Of a DNA stretch of 64,000 nucleotides, positions 38,413 to 50,097 are shown piece by piece. Numbering within the stretch: the first letter of the stretch is position 1; every line of letters starts with the position of its first letter. Both the position numbers and the translations under genes were made by a program. This DNA comes from Powellomyces hirtus (lineage: Eukaryota; Chytridiomycota; Chytridiomycetes; Spizellomycetales; Powellomycetaceae), in assembly GCA_025526995.1 (NCBI GenBank), contig JAHLKG010000008.1, forward strand, positions 248,001 through 312,000, in the 5' to 3' direction. Below the pieces are notes generated by a model. It was not told the origin of the DNA, did not search any database, and was given only the letters and a program-made list of their open reading frames with translations.

Positions 38413-38674
38413 ACACTGTCTCAAATACATTTCGCGCCTTGCAGTTCTATGGAGGAATAGTAAACGTCTCGATTTGCTGTGTTGATCGGCTACTTATTGC
38501 ATCTCTATGCTTCTTTGGTGATGTGGAGTGACCGGCCGGGACGAGATCTGACGACTCCGCTGTGCTTAGCCAATTCGGCCAGCGCGCTCCGAATGCAAAA
38601 ACAATTATTGCCGAGGCGCATTCCGAATCTCCCACCTCCACCGTTCATAGTTGCACGTAGGTCTCGAATCAAAC

Positions 38675-40198
38675 ATGCCTCCTATTCGCATACCGAGGTC
38701 CGTGAGAATCATAGGAACGGGTATTACCCCTCTGAATCCCCGCTCGTCTTCGCAAATTTCGCCGACGATTCTCATGCAGCAGGCTCTGCGGTTTGCACTC
38801 GATAATGCTGGCGTGGGACTGAAAGATCTCAACGGTTTGATTGCGGTACCATCACTTGCTGATACGCACTTCATGGTAATGAAGCAGTTTGATGCGGAGC
38901 AACGTGTTGCCTTCAACTGACGAAAGTCTTTGAACTCCGCAACCCAGGAAGCGCACTATCTTGCCACACAAATTGGAATGCTGCCAGGGAAGAGCAAGAT
39001 TGTCAGAACCATGGACACTGGAGGCGCTGGACCTGTTACTGGACTGGTGCGTACGCCTTTTCTTATTCTCGAATGAGCAGTCATTTGACAACCGTGCATG
39101 ATGTCCGACAGTTGGAAGCCAAACGGATGATTATGCACGAAGGTGCAGATCTGGTTGCGGTGGTGGCAGGAGATGCGGTGAAGAATCTTTCTGGGGAGGA
39201 GTTCTTGAAACGTGCGGATCAGACTTGTAATCATCCAGAGGCGGAGCTCAAGTCCCCCGTTATTCCATCCGGATACGATCGCGTCGCCCAGTACCAGATG
39301 AAGAACTTCGGAATAACCAGAGAACAACTCGCTTCGTGCTCTGCTCTCATGTCCATCATGGCTAGCAGACATCCGTCTGCCCTCACGCGAGTACCCCGGA
39401 CTATCGACCAGATTCTTAACGCGCGTCATGTTGCGCCTGTGACAAGCGTTCTCGAGTGTGCTCGACGGGCAGACGGGGGTGCAGCCATTCTACTGGCGAG
39501 CTCAAACTTTATCGAACAGAAAGGTCTCGCTCGGGATAAGGGAGTTGTCGTCATTGGAGGGGGAGAAGCGTCAGGTCCTCTCTTCCCACCAAAGAACATC
39601 TCAGACATGAGCGAGGAAATGTTCTCTTGCGAAGAGGCGGCTGGTGTGGCGTACGACGAAGCGCAAGTCGGTCCGAGAGACATCGATTTCTTTGGCCTGT
39701 AAGTACTACGTGTAAGAGCTCTGTCGCCAACGACTGCCTGATTCTGAACTTGATTCCCTTGATCAGATACGACTGTTTCCCTATCTGCTTGATACGCGCT
39801 GTTGAAGCTGTTGGCCTGGCACCCAAGGGTCACGGAGGATCGTTCATTGAGGAACGATACCATCAGATCGTGGAGGGACTGAAGAAAGATCCCAACGGCT
39901 TCAAACCGCAAGATGTTTTCCCTATCAACACACATGGAGGTCTCCTAGCCTTTGGCGCCCCGTGGGAGGTTCCCGCTATGTACGTCAATGTTTGCGCGTT
40001 GGCTCTCCCTCGACGATTCTTTCTCACATAGGCTTGTTGGTCATCTTCAGGTACAACATTGTTGAAGCAGTGGAGCAGCTAACTCACAGTGCTGGTCCTC
40101 ACCGGCAAGTGCGCAACGCCCGAAGGGCTCTCGTTTATGGAAACGGGGGCATCTTCTCGGCAAGCGCAGTTGCGATTCTAGGAAGCGGCAAGTATTAG
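38675..40198 (+). CDS. Thiolase-fold protein lacking the catalytic cysteine
   Basis: Thiolase superfamily, closest in layout to acetyl-CoA acetyltransferase / lipid-transfer thiolase-like proteins. Exons: 38675-38905, 38948-39046, 39112-39698, 39767-39979 and 40051-40198; 426 codons. The N-half has RIIGTGITPLNP and LKDLNGLIAV. Where thiolases carry the acylated cysteine (consensus with CASG), this protein has TMDTGGAGPVTGLLEA. The C-half keeps INTHGGLLAFGAPWEV with the histidine of the conserved THGG motif, but the second catalytic cysteine (CxG) is replaced in VYGNGGIFSASAVAI. It therefore likely does not perform thiolysis or condensation. Members of this cysteine-less group include retro-aldolases acting on steroid side chains with a DUF35 partner in actinobacteria; no DUF35 gene is nearby here. 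Intron 1 is only 42 nt with a weak donor. Confidence 0.82.
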
Positions 40199-40433
40199 CG
40201 TACACTACCCATAGACTTCGTACAACAGAATAGGTAGACAATTTTGATAGACTTTATTTTCTTAAGTCCCCTGCACCATCCGAGGGTAGCTAGCAGCGTA
40301 GAGTAGTGAAGATCAGCCAATCTCATTTGACTTTCCGCAATCTGCCCTTCCTCAGATCAATAATGTAAACATGACGGGCTTGGTCAGCGCACGGATTGTT
40401 GTATGTAGTAGATGCTTGAACACAGATTTACAA

Positions 40434-42535
40434 TTAAAAACCAAATTCACTGATATGCTCTAAGACAGCAAGGTCGATGTCATCGTACTCCCCCTCTTTG
40501 AGGGTGGGTCTCGCAGACGTCAGAGGCGGTACCATGCAAGCACCTCTCTTGGCCGCGGTGTAGTACAGCGCCGAATATGTGAAAATGTATCGCCGCAAAA
40601 CTTGCCACGCCGTCCAGCGCTTGGCGTAATACATGATTTTTGGGAACTTCAACAGCGCTGTGCGCAAGACGGTCACTGGCAGTATATGTAAGGTCACATT
40701 TGTCAGGGCGCGACACTCATTTCTTTTGACAAATTCGCGGAGGACCGTTCGGCCAAAGATGCTTCCGCTAAATGCAACCAGTCCTTAGAGCAGGCCAGGG
40801 GATAATGCTTTGCTGGTTGAAACATACCTGGGATACACTCGACCATCGATAGCCACGATGCCGTGCTCTAGATAATATATTCCCTCGTACCCGTCCGTAA
40901 AAATGTGAGCATTTGCTGGTATTGTTCTGATCTCGATTCCTCTGCACAGCTCTTGTGTCAGATTCGGCTCGCGATCGATGAACGGCTCGAGATACGGTAT
41001 TTCCGCAATAAAATCTACGAAGATCTCCATAGTAATGAATCCATGCAATTGTGCGGGAAGGTCGCCAAGAAGATTCGTATATGCCTGTGTTGTGGCCGCT
41101 GCGTAATGATCTGAGAGGTATTCATGCACTTTGATCTTTAACCGACCATCCAACTTGAGCCGCTGAAACATCTCCAGATAGTTATCGACCTTGAGATCAT
41201 GTTCCGTCTGCAGCTTATTGGCTACGCTAAGCACGTTGACTAAAGACGCAATCAGGTAGAGAGCCAACATGTATGCCACAAAGTTGGCGAAAACCGCATA
41301 TCCAGTTTCTCTGACGGTTGTTGGTGCAAGCATATCCCACTGGGGTCCCACCAAGGTCAGAGTAGCAGAGCTCCAGTAAGTAGCGAGAATATACGCATCA
41401 AAGGTCGCGATTTTGCTTGAGGTCGTGTTGAGGGAAACGGCATAATTTTGAAGCCATCCAGGACGGTCGTGAGGGTCGTTTTGCTCGCCGGCCAGACGGT
41501 ATCCACATGCGAGCCAATGTATAACAAAAAAAATGATGATGCAGTACTAGGGACGCCATTGATGTGAGCAGAACGCTAACATGTCTAAATGGGGCGAGAA
41601 AATAACTTACCTGCAGCAGTTGCAAAGTAGCGTAACGGAGATCAATGTATACACGCCACTGCTTCAATTTTCGACTCGCACGCAACACGCGCAACAGCTT
41701 TAAAAGTCGAGCCAGTCGAAGGAAGCGAAGTAGTCGCAATTGACTCAAATTCTTTTGGTCGCCTCCCGAGAACATGTTGAGCATTTCAAACGGAATCACT
41801 GACAATAAGTCAATCAAAAACCATGATTTGAGATATCGCATGAGAATCGATTTGCCATCGCGGACAAGTCTCCCGGTTTGCTCATCACGATACGGCGTCC
41901 GAATTTGCACTCCCATGTCAAAGAAGAATATAAGATCTACCACTCGATTGATTAGAAACAGCATGTCAATTGTAGTTGTGGAAGGTAGGAACCTGGGTGA
42001 ACGAGCGATTAATTTTGTACATATACATCTGGAGGCCAGTGCAAGACGGTACTTACGCAGTCTCAAAAGGCGTTACAGAGGCGGTGAAGAAGAGCAAGAG
42101 CAGCGAAAGCATATCCCATCGTTTAAGGAAATTGGATGTGAGGTCCAAGACCGGGATGAACCCACGGTCCTCCACCGAAACAGAATATTTGGGATGGTGC
42201 TCTTTATGGTCCGAGAGATAAGGGGGCAGATTGAGCCATTCGTCTCTGGTCACTCTGTATCGATCAATTTTCCCATAATTCACTCTTTGAAGAAACGATC
42301 CCACAGGGACCGTCATGGTTTCTGGCTCATCTTCAGGCACAAGGATGTCGAGGAGGTAGGTAAGGCGCTCGTAGATGCCCAGCTTCCGCTTCTCGAGCTT
42401 CTCATGGGTCACTTTTGTTCCCCCAATGCTGAATAACCCAGATTTCGATTTCTTCATGATGCTGTTGCTGCGGTGAAAACTGCGGGAAAGACGACGGCCA
42501 AGTCCATCCTGTTTTGGGACTTGCAAACCCTCCAT
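40434..42535 (-). CDS. CNG/EAG-type six-helix cation channel with abnormal pore and degenerate CNBD
   Basis: Voltage-gated or cyclic-nucleotide-related cation channel of the plasma membrane (possibly ciliary). Starts MEGLQVPKQDGLGRRL. S1 WDMLSLLLLFFTASVTPFE, S2 near MLFLINRVVDLIFFFDM, S3 YLKSWFLIDLLSVIPFEML, S4 RLLRFLRLARLLKLLRVLR (a basic residue about every third position), S5, then the pore helix TYWSSATLTLVG followed by PQWDMLAPTT where the canonical filter would be GYGD. S6 VANFVAYMLALYLIASLVNVL, C-linker, then a CNB-like beta roll: GIEIRTIPANAHIFTDG, YYLEHGIVAI and SGSIFGRTVL, where the phosphate-binding Glu of FGE is Arg. The pore lies within one open exon, so this is not a splice artefact. 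Several exons; stop near 40434. Divergent from GAA1, 243 bp between starts. Confidence 0.9.
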
Positions 42536-42778
42536 GTTTACGGCTCAGTAGGGTCCGACGAATGTGGCCAATGTGGGACCGGAGAGCACCAAGGAGTAGT
42601 CCGGGAGAATGTGCGCTCCACAAACTTTAATAACCACAGTGTCGATTACGTGAAACTCCGAAAGCTGACTAACAGCTTATTCACTCGCGATCCTTTCAGC
42701 TGTCATCTCGCACTTGCAGGACCCAGGGCCGGCATTTGAAAACCAGGTTCCTAGTGACCAGGTCAAGGCCTGCGCACC
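42536..42778. promoter_or_regulatory. Bidirectional promoter region, channel / GAA1
   Basis: About 243 bp between divergent start codons, with no recognised motif. Confidence 0.4.
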
Positions 42779-45314
42779 ATGGCTCTCTTCCGTCGAAAGG
42801 CTGCCTCAGCGCAACCTTCTGATACGCCTGCTGCAGTAAAAGAACTCAGACGTCCGCACATGCGACGGGTCGTCGCGTACTATGTTCGGAAGACGTTGAC
42901 CTTGTTTAGGTGCGACTTACTCGTCAAACTTGCTGAGACCTGAATATATTCTGATATCCGTCTACGTAATAGCTGGATATTCTATCCTGTTGGAGTTATA
43001 TGGCTACTGCTTTTGCCACGCGATGAGTTTCATCATAAAGCTTCTGTTGACGAAAATGCTTTGCTGCCAGGCCAGGTGTGATCACTAAGATGCAATGTGC
43101 GTATGGGTTTGCTTGGGCTCTACTGAAGTTTTTCCTCAGACTACAAAGTATTTTTCATCGATGGACATGTATGCTGTGAACAGCTACCGCTTGCGGGTCA
43201 ATCAATTGGCCAGCCAGACGCGAAGCCCCGCAGAGTATGACACAACCGTTTGCTTGCTGCAGCTTGCCACCTGTTTTTCCAACGATACCCTGCCTGTTCT
43301 CTTGTAGATATGCGGCGTTCATTCAGTCAGAGCTCAATGGATTTGGCATGGAAGCTTCAATTCAGAATTTTGTGTTGGCTACCAATCAAGGCGCCACGAT
43401 AGGGGCGAACTCATATGGAATAAGCCGCGCAGCCCGTGGAGATGGGACAGAGGCGATTGTAATTTCTTCGCCATGGATGGACGATGGCGGAAAAGGTTGG
43501 CGATGGCATTCAGATCTCCGGCGCGCGATGAGCTCATCTCATCCGGCTTTCTCATATCAGTAAATGCCGATGGAGTTGGTTACGTCCTAGCATTCGCCAA
43601 GTTCGTGACAAGTATGACTCGATGATGCAGCCTTCTCGCCTGGGAAAGAGACTTACGCTGAGTTGTTTAGAGTTCTCGCACTGGTCTAAGGACTTCATAT
43701 TTCTGGTCACCCATCCTAGTCCCATGGGAACACGCGCTTGGCTTGAAGCCTATCATGGAGAACAACCGGGACCTAATGATGGTATGAGATGAAGGTGCAG
43801 TCTTTGTACTCATCAGAAAGCTGAACCTTCTTCAGCTCTACAATATGATCCCCTGGAAACCCACAGCGGTGCAATTCAGGAAGCACTGAATCTGGAGTTT
43901 GGCGGAGAAGGAGACTATGCCGCGATTGAGATTCTTGTGGATGGGTTGAATGGACAACTCCCTAACGCCGATCTGGTTACCACCGTTGTGAACTGCGCAC
44001 AATACGAAGGAATACCTGTGGCACTGCATCAAGCAGTAACACCCGAAAAGTTTGATAGCAACTGGACGCGATATTTGCACAAAGCCGACATTCTTGTCGA
44101 ATACATGAAAAGCCAAGCATTGGGACTTCCAAGATCTGATCATGCTTTATATGCCAAGTGAGCTTACTTCCAGTCCAAAAGTGGGAGTTTTCTGCCAAAT
44201 TCTAAGATTTGGGCCTCCTTGCCATCAACAGATATCACATCGAATCGATTACATTGCGAGCAATCAAAGATATTCCAGGAGCTCAATACAGAGTCTCCGG
44301 AGAACAGATCGGGAGGGCAATAGAGTCAGCGTTGCGAAGTTTCAACAACTTGCTGGAACGCTTGCACCACGCGTACTGGTTTTACATCATGCCAACAGCT
44401 GCGTCGTACATACCCATCTCGGTTTACATCCCGCCAGTCATTTTACTATCTGTGACATTGGTTTTTCAGGTAACGTGGTACTCTCCAACTGAGGAGAAGT
44501 TTATTTTACTGATCTTTCGTAACACCCACAATAGTCTCTGGTCATGTGGTGGATGTCCGGAGAACCCGGCCAGACGGCGCCAGCTCGGTCCCAGCGTGTA
44601 AAGGACTCACCTTACGTTGCGCGGTCGCCGCAGCTCTCATCCTTCAACACCCGCACACGGCCAATTTTTCTCCCCATAGTGACGATGTTTCTCTGTCATG
44701 CTACCGGAGCATTTGCCCTTTACATGTCTCCCACAATCTTGTACATAGCTCAGCATGGTGACATCAACGTAAGTGCCTCCGTATATTTACCTCAGGAGAT
44801 GTCCTGCATCGTGGTATACTAATCCCGTCTCCAGCCGCTGAACATGGCGGCCTGCGTTCTCATTGTGACGGCTGTTATCTACGGCTTCATGATTCCGACC
44901 CTCCAACGCCTCATGGAAGGGTCCGGTGCTAGCACCGCAACAACTGCCCCCGCGTGGATGGTCGTCAAATGTATTGCGTGCGCAGAACTCGGTGCCGCCT
45001 TGATCGCCCTCTCAACGCTCAACCCATCCCTCTCCATCGCCCTCGCCATCCCAAGCGTCCCCGCCTTCCTCCTAGCCAAACCAACAGGGAGCCACAACAG
45101 CTTCGCCATCCAGCTGATTGCCTTGTTCCTCGCTTCGCCTATAGGCATATTGGGCGCCATCTCTCTGTTGACTGGACTGGGAACCGCGCAGGATCTGGTG
45201 CGAAGGAGTGCGGATGGATGGAGCCTGTATGGAGCGTGGTTGTTCCCATTTGTGTTGTTGGTTTATTGGCCGTTGAATCTGGTGGGACATGTGATTGTAG
45301 GCATGGAACAGTAA
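42779..45314 (+). CDS. GAA1: GPI transamidase subunit GAA1
   Basis: ER membrane subunit of the GPI transamidase, which attaches GPI anchors to proteins such as the two GPI-type proteins in this window. Start MALFRRKAASAQPSD; the first transmembrane helix WIFYPVGVIWLLLLP is followed by HHKASVDENALLPGQ. The large lumenal domain (M28-peptidase-like) contains SYGISRAARGDGTEAIV, FSHWSKDFIFLVTHPSPMGTRAWLEAYHG and AIEILVDGLNGQLPNADLV. The C-half is a bundle of hydrophobic helices beginning at YWFYIMPTAASYIPISVYIPP, with several more up to LVYWPLNLVGHVIVGMEQ at the stop. The order and the FSHW, WLEAYH and GLNGQLPN motifs are diagnostic. About nine exons with short introns; the extreme N-terminal exon was chosen because its frame continues through the splice (LF|S). 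Confidence 0.93.
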
Positions 45315-45509
45315 ATATGCGCGTGATGTTTTTATTTTTGTATGCAAATGAATTGAGGGCAAAAAATGACTATTTTGATCAAAAACGAGTGCGTGTGCGC
45401 CGAAACAGTGACAGAACAAAATTAAAACGAGTGAAAGTGAAGTGAACGTTGCAGGAAGAGATAACTTAAGAAATCAAAAACGAAAGGAAAAACGAACCAA
45501 AAACAACCA

Positions 45510-48500
45510 CTAATCAAGCAGTTGCCCCGTTCGAGGCAGTGCGCTGCCCCCGTTGGGTATTGACTGCGTATTGGTGTTGATGAACGGGTTGTGTTTGGAG
45601 TCGCTTCCAGAGTTGGTGTTGGTGAACGGATTGTGCTTGGAGTCGCTTCCGGAGGAGACCAGGAGGAAGTTGGGAGGTGCGGCTGCTGGGCGGGAGTAGC
45701 CGTTTGGGAGGGTAGGGGATCGACCGGCCATGGCTGTATATGATGTGGTTGCCGTTTGCTTTGGTGGAAATGCGTAGAATGGGTTCTGCAAGAAGAAAAG
45801 AAAGTTAGGTTTAGCCGACAGTAAACTTTGACAGTGGCGAGTGAGACGCACCTTGTCATTTCCTTCCCGAGGTATGAAGGCCTCGTCGACTTCACGGTTC
45901 CACCAGCTGAACGTTTTTGATGAAGGTGGTGGCAGGTGGGAGCGTGGTGGGAATGACTCTGGTCGTGCGGGCGGGAAGGAGTCTCGGAAGGCCGAGTCAA
46001 TTGAACTCTGTACACCGGCACTATGAATCGTGGCTGCACAAAAACAAAGATCAGATTAGCACCAGCGAATGCAGTTCCAGCAAGTCAGTAGCATCCACTC
46101 GAATGCCATGTTTGCGTACTTTTGGATGGAATGAAGGGAGGCGTAGATGGGAGGAAGGATTTCTGCTGCGGCGGATCCAGATCCTCTGCAAGATCGATGA
46201 GCAGGCTCGTAGTGGGTTGCTCGCTGAGTTTCGGTGGTCCTTGTGCTCGTACTGGCAGCGGCGGCGGGATATGTTTTGTGGCCATTTTCTCCTGATATAT
46301 CTGTTTCTGCAAAATATCTTGTTTCTCACGGTCGATAATGACCGTTTGCAGGTCAAAAACTGCGCGGACGGGTCTGTGGTCGGAAATGAGAGATTCTCCT
46401 CTGGCGTACTCGCGCTGTTCGATGCGTCGTCCGCGGTACAGGATACGGTCGGTCCAGGCTGGGGCGCGGGCCTTCTCGCTAGTGTCGTAAATGGTTGTGC
46501 CATTGTCGTATTTGTAAGTGGGATCAAAACGAATCCCGCCTTCCTGGAATCCGTCAAAGGCCGCACCTGCGGCGCGTTGTTCGTTGAGCTGGTCGTTGAG
46601 ATAGAGGAAGTCGAGTTCGCGGGATTTGACGCGGGCGCGGACTTCTTCGTTGGAGAGGTTGATGCGGTAATTGAAATCGCCGAACCAGAAGATCATGTCG
46701 TGTTCAGCCAACCGACGGCCTTTGAACGTCAGGCCGTTGTGGATAGTCCAATAGTCTCGATTGCGGTCTTCGACTGCGTTCTGGCCAGCTGCCAGATGCG
46801 CAGTCACGAGGGCGACGCTGGTGTCGTTGACGCTGAAGCTGATCCCGATGCCACCTTTGTTGGCGGCCATACCACCAAGACCCGTTTTCTTGACGGAGCT
46901 TTCCACGTGCCGGACGAGATTGACTGAGTCGGCGCGGACAAAGACGAACATACCCAGAGCCACCAGGTGGAGGGACCTGAGAACAACGTAGGATGCACCG
47001 GGCCGGTCGTTGATGGCTCGTGCCAACGTGGCCTCCCAATCCAACCGCAATCTGTTCGTGTCGGCCGAGATGTACTACAAACGTGAGGTCGTCAGAATGT
47101 TTTGCAGGTACAGTACGCATACTTAACGGTGTTGCTTACCGCGCCAGGATTCAGCTCGATCAGCTCTTGGATACCGATAGCATAGATATGTGGGAACTCG
47201 ACTGGAAAGCAGATGTAAGGCATCTGAACTTTTGTGTGACCTCCATGGGACAATTCTTACCTTTATCAGACCGCAGCCACTGATCCAGACTATCACCCTT
47301 GACCTTGCCGTTAACGTTCCAAGTACCGACGACCATTGTGACACCGGTGGACGAAGAGTACTAGAATTCCCTTCTGTCAACATATTGCCGTTTGACGCTG
47401 ATAATTAGCCAATTTGTAACGTACCTCGGCCAGTCTCGAGCGCATGTCTCGCGTCACTGCCTCGTGAAGCGGATTCCGCAGAAGCACATTCTCGCTGTTG
47501 GCTAACTTACCCAACAACAGATCAATGGCCTCTTGTCTACCAAGACATACCACGTAAGTATCAGTCGATGATGTTTGGTCAAACGATTGTTTCGGGCATA
47601 CCGGGTTTTGTCCTGGAAGTTGTTGATGTAGAAGCGATTGGCGGATTTTACAGCATCGTCAAGGAAGCCTTTATATACAATGATCAATGAAAGGTACAAT
47701 ATGAAACCATTGACGACACCACACTGCCTACTCACCGAGCATAGTTGATTTGCCCTTCCGTGTGTAGGACGATTTGAGTGCTCCGGTACCAGCTGTGAAT
47801 CACGTCATCAGAGAAAAGCCATCTGCATCGGCTCTGGAGGGAACATGGAGCCGTACCATAGATTTTGCTAAGCCAATCTCCGTTCTAATCAGAAGCAATT
47901 GATGAGCTGAGCTGAGTGGATCGTCAGGTGTTCAAGACTAAACGCGTACATCCGCCCACAATCCATTGAATACAGCAGCAAAGTTCTCGGCCTCCAACAA
48001 CGTAAAGTGTTGATCGAATTGAGTCAGTTGGGTATCCAACGCGTGGCGAGCGAGACGTCTGTGCCAAAGAATTAGCGTCCTCCGAGGCGCGAGATTCGTG
48101 CTGCAATGTCTTACGTTTGCACAACATTTGTACGATCCAGGCAATCCAGGCAATTTGTGCGAATCACGCCCTGTTGCGTGAATACAATGGATCCGGACTG
48201 TCCGTCCGCGAGGAAGTACGAATAGCTTTCCAAAGGTGCCCGCATCATGGCAACCAGCTGGCTTAACTGTTCGTATCCCTCTCTTTTCACAATGGCATGG
48301 AAGTCGAACTCCGTGTACGCCACGATATCGCTCAAATCTGTCATCTTTGCCACGCCCTGACGGAAGAGTTCGCTGAGAACCTGCTCGCTGGACCCGTCTT
48401 TCTGGCCAAGAAGGTTGGCCACGTGTATTTTGTTATAGCGGGTGATGAGTTCTTCAAAGTGCTTCCGGGTTGCGGGTGCGGCTGATTCCGCGCCTCGGCT

Positions 48501-49629
48501 TATTGTCACTTTATGAGTCATCTGGATACCCGTCTGCTCCCAGAACACGGGTACACTCCCCCGGACTTGTACGAACGAGAATGTGAAGAACTTGTTATAG
48601 AGCAAAAACTCTGTCTCCACGAAATTTGACACATGGCCGTCATCGTTGACTCCGCGAGACAGCAACCGAGTTCCAGCTCGTTTGCAACTGAGTCGGGACA
48701 CGAGAGCCATTCTGCAGGGTTGTCCGCCAATGGTAAAATTGACTTGACCCACGTACCCTTGGATGGCTAGTACCAGAAGGCCGCCATGATCTAAATCTTC
48801 TCGTTCAGTCGCTGACAGCTCTTGGTCACGTATTTGCAACAGTCCACTCAGCAGATGCTTATTCCACACGAAATGAGCGTCGGCCCTCTCAAAAATATTC
48901 ATTGCGGAGGCGCCCTGCTGGACATCCAGAGCGCGCCTCTGGGCCGATCGCGTCAGGTCCATAGTTGGACTGAAATAGAACGACCCGGTGGAAATCAGCT
49001 TGATGAGAGCCTGGCATGGATGTATCGTGGGGCCCGTGGGTTCTTCCAGATATGTCGGATTCGTTGGCCGCAAAGGATCCGGCTGTTCGACTGCATCATA
49101 TCGATCGGATATCAGAGAGTAGAAGTTGACCTTTTGGATTCGATATATCGGAGCATCTTCAAGTTCAGCGATCTGTAGTTACGTCGTAAGTCAAGGATCC
49201 ACGAGCTAATCAGGGATAACTGCGAACGGACCTTCACGGCTTCGGTGACAACACCAATGAACAGATCTGCACATGTATAAAGTAAGGGGTTAGCGCGGAA
49301 CCCGTCATAAGACCATTTTTTCGGGACGTGGATACCCAGATTGAGGCTCTTTGCGTTTGTCAATCGTACCCACCGTTTTCGACCTGTACCAGCCCGATCG
49401 TTCCATACACCGGACGCTGTAGTAACAAGCTAAATTGTTGACCAGACAGGTCGATAGTGTCGGAGGGCTGAAATCGTGCAGTTGATCTTATGGCGCGCGT
49501 GCCCCCAGGGTCAATTGCCTCAAACACCAGAGCAGTTTTACTGAGGTTTACAGCAGGTCTGAGGACTAAAGTCCGCGGATTCGCCTGCACGAATACTATG
49601 CCTGTCCACAAACATATGAGCATCTGCAT
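45510..49629 (-). CDS. Synaptojanin-type SAC1 plus inositol polyphosphate 5-phosphatase
   Basis: Phosphoinositide phosphatase of endocytic and Golgi membranes (yeast INP51-53 / synaptojanin). Exons run on the minus strand from about 49629 to the stop at 45510. SAC domain: FYFSPTMDLTRSAQRR, HFVWNKHLL, PVFWEQTG, YTEFDFHAIVKREGYEQL, and the CX5R catalytic motif in TNCLDCLDRTNVVQ. Then the 5-phosphatase: GTWNVNGKV, FPHIYAIGIQELIELNPGA, TGLGGMAANKGGIGIS, VTAHLAAGQNAVEDRN, FWFGDFNYRI, APAWTDRILYRG and SDHRPVRAVFDL, all catalytic motifs present. The tail is Pro-rich with NPF motifs: KNPFYAFPP and two copies of SGSDSKHNPF-NTN, classical EH-domain ligands. The N-terminus is ambiguous: in-frame ATGs at 49629 and 49623, no better upstream exon. 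Confidence 0.92.
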
Positions 49630-50097
49630 TGAGAGCGATTGAAAGAGTATATTTGTGCATACACTGTCTGTCTGTCATTCTCTCTTGGCGGGAAGTGAGC
49701 AACTTTTGACGGTTATGTGTGGCGGACGGCGGCAAGATATACGAAGCCAAGATTGCTTGAATGTATGGATACCAAGAAATCCGTTCCTAACTCGCACTCT
49801 CCTCTGGAGTACCGTGCACGTCTGTCTCTGCAAGGCCGTTTGCGCCAACACAAATGCCCGGCTAAATCTTCGACGATTTCGGCGGAGAGTAGTCGATTGG
49901 CGACATTCGTGGCTTTTGTGATGTCAGCAGTTGCTTACTCAAGCACGCTCCTGTATCTGGGATGGATGAGCATTCAAAGGTTGTGCGATTGACAGTTTTT
50001 TCCCGCCTTCCGGGGCACAATTTCGGAGGAGGCCTACTTGCTTTGCTTTCAAGTTGTTTGGCATTGACCAAAGCTTTCCTGGTCTGCGCGACTAACG
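49630..50097. promoter_or_regulatory. Divergent region, synaptojanin / PCP1
   Basis: About 470 bp between starts. Short open frames here (for example a 70-codon minus frame 49538-49750) do not splice in frame to the synaptojanin coding sequence. No recognised motif. Confidence 0.4.
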
